A stretch of DNA of 9,050 bases, from the NCBI GenBank assembly GCA_001797815.1, contig MGQK01000066.1, positions 73,728 to 82,777 on the forward strand. The letters are read 5' to 3'. Each line of letters starts with the position of its first letter. Position 1 is the stretch's first letter. The notes under the pieces are model-generated. The model searched no databases. It had not been told where the DNA came from and was given only the letters and a program-made list of their open reading frames with translations. The position numbers and the translations under genes were made by a program. Of the stretch, positions 1 to 4,397 are shown piece by piece. This DNA comes from Deltaproteobacteria bacterium RBG_13_61_14 (GTDB lineage: Bacteria > RBG-13-61-14).

Positions 1-101
1 GACCCATCCAGGAGATGCTTCAAGCCGGCGCGGTCGGATTCCTCCCGAAACCCCATCTCATCCAGCAACTCGCCCACACCCTCCGCCGCGTCCTCGGATA
101 G
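1..101 (+). CDS. C-terminal end of a receiver (REC) domain protein, partial at 5' end
   Basis: The open frame from position 3 reads PIQEMLQAGAVGFLPKP and then a helical tail ending LRRVLG before TAG at 99-101. This is the last third of a CheY-like receiver domain. The Ala-Gly-Ala stretch before beta-5 and the FLPKP motif, whose Lys is the invariant residue contacting the phosphoryl group, are typical, and the final helix corresponds to alpha-5. The protein stops straight after the receiver fold. It is therefore either a single-domain regulator or, more likely, a hybrid histidine kinase or multi-receiver protein with REC at its C-terminus; the upstream part lies outside the window. The G of the stop codon is the first base of a GGGGTCAG repeat element. 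The family assignment is secure for a short fragment, but the full architecture is unknown. Confidence 0.75.
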   Translation, partial: PIQEMLQAGAVGFLPKPHLIQQLAHTLRRVLG

Positions 102-137
102 GGGTCAGGTCGTTACTTTAAACTTTACATTAGTGGA
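101..137. repeat. GGGGTCAG-type interspersed element, half copy
   Basis: GGGGTCAG at 101-108 is followed by GTCGTTACTTT and then AT-rich sequence (AAACTTTACATTAGTG). It shares the GGGGTCAG core with the perfect inverted repeat at 1687-1729 but lacks a mirror-image arm. Elements beginning GGGGTCAG followed by short AT-rich tails are, to my knowledge, common intergenic repeats in GC-rich environmental bacteria, often near Y1/REP-associated tyrosine transposases. No such transposase is in this window. The right boundary is uncertain. Confidence 0.4.
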
Positions 138-149
138 TAAAGGTTGAAC

Positions 150-172
150 CCGCCGCCGGCGAACCGCGGCGG
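150..172 (-). terminator. UUCG-tetraloop hairpin downstream of the SDR/AsnC-type gene pair
   Basis: Read on the minus strand this starts 12 bases after the stop codon of the Lrp/AsnC-like gene. The RNA can fold as a 9-bp, almost entirely G-C stem closed by a UUCG tetraloop, with one bulged G. The simple inverted repeat is CCGCCGC at 150-156 and GCGGCGG at 166-172 on the plus strand. UUCG loops are unusually stable and common in intrinsic terminators. The following minus-strand sequence (GTTCAACCTTTATCC) is only moderately U-rich, so this is a probable but non-canonical terminator. It may instead be a 3'-end stabiliser. Confidence 0.5.
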
Positions 173-184
173 AGCAAGGGGCTT

Positions 185-463
185 TCACTCCGCGCCGATG
201 GAGAACATCCGCTCCAGGTCGTATTTGGAAAAGGCTTCAAAGGCAATGAGGGTGGTGGTCTTTTCGATCCCCTCGAGCTTGAGCATCTGGCGGGTGACCA
301 GGTCGGCTAATTGCTCGTTCTCCTTGACCCGGATGATGGCGGCAATGTCCCAGTCCCCGGCCACGGAATAGACCTCGCACACCCCCTTCAGCTCCAGCAG
401 CGCCTGGGTGGTCTCGGAAATCCGGTCGCGCCGGGCATGGATCAATACGACGGCAGTGACCAT
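185..463 (-). CDS. Stand-alone Lrp/AsnC ligand-binding (RAM/SMLA) domain protein, 92 aa
   Basis: The protein matches the effector-binding half of Lrp/AsnC regulators (alpha-beta sandwich, RAM fold): an opening beta strand VTAVVLIHA, a helix RISETTQALLEL, the strand GVCEVYSVAG, and the hallmark GDWD (residues 36-39) leading into IAAIIRV. A second helix and a strand near TTTLIAFEAF complete the fold. There is no N-terminal helix-turn-helix, so it should not bind DNA alone. Proteins of this type are thought to oligomerise and sense amino acids or related small molecules, or to partner with full Lrp proteins. The start was chosen at 463 because AGGAGG (minus strand, 471-476) lies 7 bases upstream. 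A longer frame beginning at 514 would place that site inside the gene. The gene lies 95 bases downstream of the SDR gene on the same strand, so the two may be co-transcribed. Confidence 0.85.
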   Translation of the reverse strand: MVTAVVLIHARRDRISETTQALLELKGVCEVYSVAGDWDIAAIIRVKENEQLADLVTRQMLKLEGIEKTTTLIAFEAFSKYDLERMFSIGAE

Positions 464-527
464 TTCTGTTCCTCCTTCGAAGCTAGAGGCAGGTCGCACG
501 GACGGAAAATGCAAATCTTTCTTTCCC

Positions 528-555
528 GACCTACGACCTGCGACCTACGACATGC
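528..555. repeat. Heptamer tandem repeat, four copies
   Basis: Four consecutive 7-base units on the plus strand read GACCTAC, GACCTGC, GACCTAC and GACATGC. They sit in the 95-base gap between the SDR stop and the start of the AsnC-like gene, just after the SDR reading frame ends. Heptamer minisatellites of this composition (GTAGGTC on the other strand) occur in intergenic DNA of several GC-rich lineages and can vary in copy number. No function is evident. Confidence 0.6.
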
Positions 556-558
556 CAG

Positions 559-1638
559 TCACGGTATCCACTCATTCTCTTTATACCAGGCAATCGTCTG
601 GCGGAGCCCGGCGACCGGGTCCGGGTATTTCCAGGCCATGCCCAGCTTGGCGATCCGGGTCGAGTCGTAGACGTTGTCGCCCGTCAGGTAGCCGGCCCAG
701 TCGCGGTCGAGGCGTGGCCGCAGATCGTCGGTGAGACCGTGCTTGGCCTTGGTCTCTTCCCAGAGCCGGGCCAGCCGGCGGTTGATCCAATGGAGAGAGA
801 AGCGCGGAACATGGCCCATCACCGCGCCCAGGAGCCCCCCGGCCGGGGACCAGTAGGGAATGACTTGCTTCAGCTCCAGGCCCAGGGGCGCGGCCAGCAT
901 TCGGATAAAAGTGGGGCCGTCCACCGGCGTGGGATCGGCCATGTTGAACGCCTGGCCCACGGTCAACGGATGGGTCGCGATCAAGGCCGCGCCCCGAGCC
1001 ACGTCTTCCACGTGCACGTGCGAACTCCTGGGCCCGCTCTTGAGCGAGGGCAGCTCGCGCACGCCCAGGGCCTTGAGCAGGGCAAAGAGCGCGATGAACA
1101 TGGCGTGGCCGTAGCGGGCGCGGGGGCCGTAGATCAGGGTGGGCCGGAGCGAGGTTACCGGCAGGCCGTGCTGGTTATAATACTCGAAGGCGGCAAGCTC
1201 GCCCAGGTATTTGCTCTTCTCATAAGTATTGCGCGGCCGCTTGGGGTCGTCCTCCCGGCAAGGCACCCGCACCGGCTGGCCATACACGCCCACGGTCGCG
1301 ATCTGGACAAAGCGCTCCAGATTGGGCGCGTGCCGGAGCGCCTCCTCGGCGATGACGCGGACACCCTGGTAATTGGCGGCTAAAAGCTCGGCTCTTCCGG
1401 CGCCCAGGTCAAAGACCCCGGCCACGTGGACCACGATCTCCATGCCTTGCACGGTCCGGGCCACCGCCTCGGGGTCGGTGATCTCGGCGGGGATGATCTC
1501 CAGGCCCATCTTTTCGTAGGCCGAGAAATTGGAGCCGGGCCGGTCCGAGACCCGCACGGTATGGCCCTGGCAAAGGAATTCCTCCACGATGGCGCGACCC
1601 ACCAGACCGGTGGCGCCGTTGATCATGACCTGAGCCAT
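559..1638 (-). CDS. NAD(P)-dependent epimerase/dehydratase-like protein (extended SDR), 359 aa
   Basis: This is a soluble Rossmann-fold oxidoreductase of the extended short-chain dehydrogenase class. The N-terminal nucleotide-binding motif is NGATGLVG (residues 7-14), followed by a helix and strand ending VRVSDRP, and an HVAG motif (71-74). The catalytic set is visible: Thr115 in IATVGVYG and the YEKSK motif with Tyr139 and Lys143. RPTLIYGPR (165-173) and HVHVEDVARG (206-215) are the usual substrate-side and C-terminal landmarks. Length is at the upper end for the class, with a helical C-terminal region. The substrate cannot be read from sequence: nucleotide sugars, sterol-like or isoprenoid 3-hydroxy compounds and 3-oxoacyl derivatives are all known in related groups. 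The start ATG at 1636-1638 has only a weak purine-rich site (GAGAAAG) upstream. It is transcribed toward the Lrp/AsnC-like gene. No sugar-pathway partner gene is adjacent. Confidence 0.87.
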   Translation of the reverse strand: MAQVMINGATGLVGRAIVEEFLCQGHTVRVSDRPGSNFSAYEKMGLEIIPAEITDPEAVARTVQGMEIVVHVAGVFDLGAGRAELLAANYQGVRVIAEEALRHAPNLERFVQIATVGVYGQPVRVPCREDDPKRPRNTYEKSKYLGELAAFEYYNQHGLPVTSLRPTLIYGPRARYGHAMFIALFALLKALGVRELPSLKSGPRSSHVHVEDVARGAALIATHPLTVGQAFNMADPTPVDGPTFIRMLAAPLGLELKQVIPYWSPAGGLLGAVMGHVPRFSLHWINRRLARLWEETKAKHGLTDDLRPRLDRDWAGYLTGDNVYDSTRIAKLGMAWKYPDPVAGLRQTIAWYKENEWIP

Positions 1639-1686
1639 GTCTTTCTCTTTAGCTCAGACACGACCCCGAGTCAAGCGCGACCTTTC

Positions 1687-1729
1687 CTTAATCTAACATT
1701 CGGGGTCAGACCCCGAATGTTAGATTAAG
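1687..1729. repeat. Perfect 20-bp inverted repeat with 3-base loop (REP-like palindrome)
   Basis: The left arm at 1687-1706 begins CTTAATCTAAC and ends CGGGGT. The right arm at 1710-1729 is its exact reverse complement, and CAG at 1707-1709 forms the loop. The core reads GGGGTCAGACCCC. It lies in the divergent gap between the SDR gene (minus) and the response regulator (plus). With no U-run it is not a classical terminator for either gene, and both genes run away from it. It resembles palindromic mobile repeats mobilised in trans by Y1/RAYT transposases. A second, degenerate GACCCCGA occurs at 1662-1669. It could also act as a transcription insulator between the divergent genes. Confidence 0.8.
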
Positions 1730-1740
1730 AACCTGCTCAA

Positions 1741-1776
1741 GTTTCGCTTCTCCTAGCCGATAGGAAGAAGAGAAAC
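1741..1776 (+). other. Imperfect leader hairpin before the response regulator
   Basis: GTTTCGCTTCTCCTA (1741-1755) can pair with TAGGAAGAAGAGAAAC (1761-1776) around a GCCGA loop. This gives three paired blocks (TCCTA/TAGGA, CTTC/GAAG, GTTTC/GAAAC) separated by one bulge and one mismatch. The stem ends only three bases before the GGAGG ribosome-binding site at 1780-1784. It could influence translation or mRNA stability. The pairing is visible in the sequence; a regulatory role is inference. Confidence 0.4.
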
Positions 1777-1794
1777 GATGGAGGACTTAAAGGT

Positions 1795-2199
1795 ATGCCG
1801 AAACGAATCCTGGTGATAGAAGATGATCCGCCTATGGAGCAGGTCTTGTGCCGGATCGTGCAACTGGAGGGACACGAGTCCCAGGTGGCCCAGACCTGGG
1901 CGGATTTTGAAGAGGCCATGCTCGGCGAGTTGCCGGACCTGATGCTGATTGATATCGCGCTGCCCTGGGTGAACGGGCTGGACCTCAACGAGTCGCTGGA
2001 AGAGTCCACCCTGTTCCAAGGCATTCCTCGGGTTATCGTGTCCGGCCACAGCCAGGATGCCTACCGGCTCCGGGCCTATGCCCAAGGCTGCCGCGCTTTT
2101 ATCGCCAAGCCCTTTGAGGTGGAGGACTTGCGGGAAACGATCCGCCAGGTCCTGGCCGAAGCGGAGGACCCGTCTGCCGAGGCGGCGGCCCCGGCTTAG
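1795..2199 (+). CDS. Single-domain response regulator (CheY-like receiver), 134 aa
   Basis: This is a complete receiver domain with every key residue: the acidic pocket E9-D10-D11 after strand PKRILVI, the phosphoacceptor Asp53 in LMLIDIALP, Ser83 in VIVSGHS (the Thr/Ser switch position) and Lys105 in FIAKPF. A short Ala/Glu-rich tail of about 15 residues (EAEDPSAEAAAPA) replaces any output domain. It would act by phosphorylation-dependent protein contact rather than by binding DNA directly. The start ATG has GGAGG (1780-1784) 10 bases upstream. The cognate kinase is not in the window, although the fragment at 1-101 is another receiver. The stop codon overlaps that of the convergent 83-residue gene by 4 bases, so the two transcripts are antisense at their 3' ends. 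It probably belongs to a wider phosphorelay, but the pathway cannot be named. Confidence 0.92.
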   Translation: MPKRILVIEDDPPMEQVLCRIVQLEGHESQVAQTWADFEEAMLGELPDLMLIDIALPWVNGLDLNESLEESTLFQGIPRVIVSGHSQDAYRLRAYAQGCRAFIAKPFEVEDLRETIRQVLAEAEDPSAEAAAPA

Positions 2200-2447
2200 C
2201 CGGTTCGCCGGATTTTCAGCTCCAGGGCGTAGCTGATCACCTGCCGGTAGAGCGAGCGGAGGTCCTCCCGCATCCGCGGGTCCGGAATCGAGAGCAAATA
2301 ACGCCGCGCGCTGTCCGCCAGGTCCTCCACTTGCCGGAAATAGGCCTCCTCATTCAAAGTGGTGGCCATTTCCTGGATCTGTTTCAGCACCCCCGCAATC
2401 CGCTGATCCGCTTCCCAGCTCTCTGCCGCTCTTGCCACATCCTGCAT
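2196..2447 (-). CDS. Small all-helical orphan protein, 83 aa
   Basis: I recognise no family. The protein is charged and apparently entirely alpha-helical, with roughly three amphipathic helices: about residues 5-30 (VARAAESWEADQRIAGVLKQ and onward), 32-52 (NEEAYFRQVEDLADSARRYL) and 58-80 (MREDLRSLYRQVISYALELK). A short IPDP turn separates the last two. There is no signal peptide, membrane segment, Cys pair or nucleotide-binding motif, so a small cytoplasmic helical bundle or partner-binding protein is plausible. The gene is well supported by AGGAGG (minus strand, 2454-2459) placed 6 bases before the ATG and by a good sigma-70-type promoter about 130 bases upstream. Its stop codon (TAA on the minus strand, 2196-2198) overlaps the TAG of the convergent response regulator in the sequence TTAG. 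A functional link to that regulator is only suggested by position. Confidence 0.7.
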   Translation of the reverse strand: MQDVARAAESWEADQRIAGVLKQIQEMATTLNEEAYFRQVEDLADSARRYLLSIPDPRMREDLRSLYRQVISYALELKIRRTG

Positions 2448-2534
2448 CGTGGTCCTCCTCTCTCTGCTCGCGCCCCGCGCTTCGGGTCACCTACTCCACT
2501 TCCTCTCTTCCGCCTGCGGCACCTGCTTTGATTA

Positions 2535-2589
2535 AGTTTATATCAGCTAATATAAATTAATTAAAACTTTACTTGATTCTATATAAACT
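2535..2589. repeat. AT-rich inverted boxes around the orphan-gene promoter
   Basis: AGTTTATAT at 2535-2543 (extended box) is the reverse complement of ATATAAACT at 2581-2589, and a third copy of the core, ATATAAA, sits at 2550-2556. TTTATAT at 2537-2543 and ATATAAA at 2550-2556 also form a 7-bp stem with a CAGCTA loop. The right-hand box lies in the promoter spacer and touches the -10 element. Such spaced boxes could be operators for a regulator, or simple A/T-rich coincidence. Confidence 0.35.
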
Positions 2590-2605
2590 CAATGCCACTT
2601 GTCAA
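2576..2605 (-). promoter_or_regulatory. Sigma-70-type promoter for the 83-residue orphan gene
   Basis: On the minus strand a perfect TTGACA (2605-2600) is followed after 18 bases by TAGAAT (2581-2576), a 5/6 match to TATAAT. Start of transcription would fall near 2568-2570, giving a leader of about 120 bases before the ATG at 2447. The surroundings (2525-2615) are strikingly A/T-rich compared with the rest of the window, which fits promoter DNA. Confidence 0.6.
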
Positions 2606-2634
2606 GAAAAAAATGCTTGCCCCCTTCATTTCCG

Positions 2635-2660
2635 CTTTCTGCCCCTTCCGAGGCAGAAAG
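2635..2660 (-). terminator. Hairpin, possible terminator of the long minus-strand gene run
   Basis: CTTTCTGCC (2635-2643) and GGCAGAAAG (2652-2660) form a perfect 9-bp stem with an 8-base loop. On the minus strand it lies downstream of the YeiH gene and the damaged small ORF, and a run of seven T (minus strand, about 2613-2607) follows some 20 bases later. That is farther than in a classical intrinsic terminator, so the call is tentative. The promoter of the orphan gene begins directly after it, which would make insulation sensible. The rest of 2661-2800 shows no gene that I can support on either strand. Confidence 0.35.
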
Positions 2661-2800
2661 GAGGCTTTCCGCATCGGGGAGGGTCGGGGTGATCTTTTCG
2701 GTTCTGGACGATCGGGCCAGGGCGGCGCAAGCGGCTGATAAAGCAGGGGCCGGCGCACGATGGTGAAGGCCCGGAGCTCGCTCTGAGGCGGCTGGGGACA

Positions 2801-3009
2801 TCACCGGCCAGGTGATTTATTCCCGGGGCAACCGGTTGGAGGAGTGCCCTGACCCGGCACCTGGTAGCGGAGCGGCCTTTGCAGGAGCCGGCGTGGGACC
2901 CGGTGGAGGCGGGCGAAAATATTGTAGATGGCCGCCTTCGGCGCCGCGATCAGCAGGGCCATTGCCGCCCGACGATAGTAGCCGGGGTCGAATAGTTGCG
3001 CTCTTTCAT
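2801..3009 (-). pseudogene. Small ORF coupled to the YeiH gene, interrupted by a probable -1 frameshift
   Basis: An ATG at 3009-3007 starts four bases after the YeiH stop, and an AGGGG site in the last YeiH codons lies 7 bases upstream: the classic layout of a translationally coupled gene. The literal frame gives MKERNYSTP and then stops after 19 residues (TGA near 2950). If one T is restored at TATTCG (2989-2994), the frame becomes MKERNYFDPGYYRRAAMALL, continues IAAPKAAIYNIFARLHRV and stays open to TGA at 2801-2803, about 69 residues. That second frame has very GC-rich third positions and a hydrophobic helix, as expected of real coding sequence. The last 30 residues (Pro/Arg/Gly-rich) look less protein-like, so a second lesion or an earlier end is possible. 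I recognise no family. It may be a decayed gene, an assembly error or, less likely, programmed frameshifting. Confidence 0.4.
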
Positions 3010-3013
3010 CAGC

Positions 3014-4345
3014 CTACCCCTTGATCGCTGTCCAGTAGTGATCAAAGACCAGGTAAGAGAGGATAAAGCCCAGCGGCACGTTCACCGCGACCCCGATGGA
3101 AAAGGCCAGGAAGGGGTTCCAGCCGAACTTGGTAAGCTCGCGGAAGCGGGTGGTGAAGCCGATGGAAAGAAAGGTGAAGATGAAGGTCCAGGTGCGGAGC
3201 GTCTTGATCGGGCCGATGAGCAGGGGCTTCAGGCTTTGGTTGAACTCTTCGCCGGTGTAGTTCATGGCGACCAGGGTGATGACGGCGCTGGCGGCAAAGA
3301 AGCCGAGCACGAACTTGGGGAACCGGACCCAGATTTCCAGGGCGCTCACCGACTTTTCCTTGAGCTCCTTTTTCTCCCAGACCACCACCGCGATGATGGC
3401 CAGGATGAAGGACCACAGCCCGATCCAGATATCGCGGCCGATCACTTTCATCAGGGTATAGGTCTGGATGGCGGCTTCGCTGCCAATGGCTGCGGCTGCG
3501 GCAAAGCCGGCGGCATCAGCGAACTCGGAGGTTCCGATCCAGGCGCCGGAGACGCCGGGCGGGAGCCCGAGCGCCTTGCAGGCGATGGGGAGGATGAAGA
3601 TCATGACAATGGCCCAGACCGCGACGAGGGAGATGCCGATGGCCACGTGCTCTTTCTTGGCGCCCACGGCGCCGCCGACCGCGATGGTGGCGGAAACCCC
3701 GCACACCGACCCGCCCGCGCCCATGCAGGCGGCGAAGCGCTGGTCGAGCTGGAAGAGGCGGGTGGCGGCCAGGTAGATGGTGAGGAAGGTGGTGATTGAG
3801 ACGATGGTGGCCTGGACAAAAGCGATCGGGCCGGCCTGGATAATCAGGGTGAAAGGCAGGGTGGCGCCGAGCAGGATGATGCCGGTCTTGATGTAGTATT
3901 CGGTGCGGAGCGAGGTATCGAACCATTTCGGGAGCTTAAGGAGGTTGCCGGCGAGCAGTCCCAGGATCAGGGCCAGGAGCGGGGCTTCGAGGTTGTAGTC
4001 ATGGCTGTATTTCCAGGAGGAGATGATATAGATGAGGAGCGCGAGCGCGAAGAGGATGAGGAATCCGGGGATATATTGCTTGAGGTTGAGCCCGAGGAAC
4101 CGGATGCTGATGGTGAAGATGACGAGCCACATCAGGAACTGGGCCAGATACCAGTTCCATTTTTGAATGAAATGATCAGCCACCGCGCTCAAACTGGTCC
4201 ATTCCGGGGGACTGATGGCGATGGGTTTCAGGGAAGAGCCAGCCCAGAAAAGGATCAGGCCGGCCAGGATGATCCCCAGGGCCAACCACACCGCCCACCA
4301 GTCTTCTTTTTTCCATAGCTCCGACCAGTCACGCTTCTCGGCCAT
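3014..4345 (-). CDS. YeiH-family (UPF0324, 'putative sulfate exporter') membrane protein, 443 aa
   Basis: This is a polytopic inner-membrane protein with roughly a dozen hydrophobic segments. The family signature is clear: ACMGAGGSVCGVSATIAVGG (about 206-225) followed by AKKEHVA, then GAWIGTSEFADAAGFAAAA (267-285), and a TLMKVIGRD segment (297-305). The family is annotated as putative sulfate exporter by loose association; the substrate is not established. At 443 residues it is clearly longer than the E. coli YeiH type (about 350). The extra length is an N-terminal helix preceded by a charged, Trp-rich stretch (DWSELWKKEDWWAVW), a loop of about 20 residues, and one or two more segments before the conserved core. 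AAGGAGG (minus strand, 4353-4359) lies 7 bases before the ATG. It is 52 bases downstream of the GH84 gene on the same strand, so co-transcription is likely. A small damaged ORF is coupled to its stop. Confidence 0.87.
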   Translation of the reverse strand: MAEKRDWSELWKKEDWWAVWLALGIILAGLILFWAGSSLKPIAISPPEWTSLSAVADHFIQKWNWYLAQFLMWLVIFTISIRFLGLNLKQYIPGFLILFALALLIYIISSWKYSHDYNLEAPLLALILGLLAGNLLKLPKWFDTSLRTEYYIKTGIILLGATLPFTLIIQAGPIAFVQATIVSITTFLTIYLAATRLFQLDQRFAACMGAGGSVCGVSATIAVGGAVGAKKEHVAIGISLVAVWAIVMIFILPIACKALGLPPGVSGAWIGTSEFADAAGFAAAAAIGSEAAIQTYTLMKVIGRDIWIGLWSFILAIIAVVVWEKKELKEKSVSALEIWVRFPKFVLGFFAASAVITLVAMNYTGEEFNQSLKPLLIGPIKTLRTWTFIFTFLSIGFTTRFRELTKFGWNPFLAFSIGVAVNVPLGFILSYLVFDHYWTAIKG

Positions 4346-4397
4346 GGCTCCGCCTCCTTATCCTTTTACTCACTAGATAAATACTCACCGCGGTTTC

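Noticed and set aside
464-514. 17-residue N-terminal extension of the Lrp/AsnC-like protein
   Set aside because: The strong AGGAGG site lies inside it, and the RAM fold begins at the internal Met.
528-555. Possible CRISPR-like repeats
   Set aside because: Units are 7 bases with no spacers, so this is a minisatellite.
739-1383. 214-residue plus-strand open frame
   Set aside because: Antisense shadow of the extended-SDR gene, with low-complexity composition and no ribosome-binding site.
1639-1680. Possible SDR promoter (minus-strand TTGACT with TAAAGA at 17 bases)
   Set aside because: The -10 match is poor and would put the transcription start at the ATG itself.
2589-2804. 71-residue minus-strand open frame
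   Set aside because: It runs through the hairpin and into the TTGACA promoter, has low-complexity Ala/Ser/Pro content and no ribosome-binding site.
2812-3024. 70-residue plus-strand open frame
   Set aside because: Gly/Pro-rich, opposite a better minus-strand frame with a coupled start, and overlaps the YeiH end.
2996-3799. 267-residue plus-strand open frame rich in Gly, Asp, Glu and Ala
   Set aside because: It is the antisense shadow of the YeiH-family gene, whose family motifs and strong ribosome-binding site are clear.
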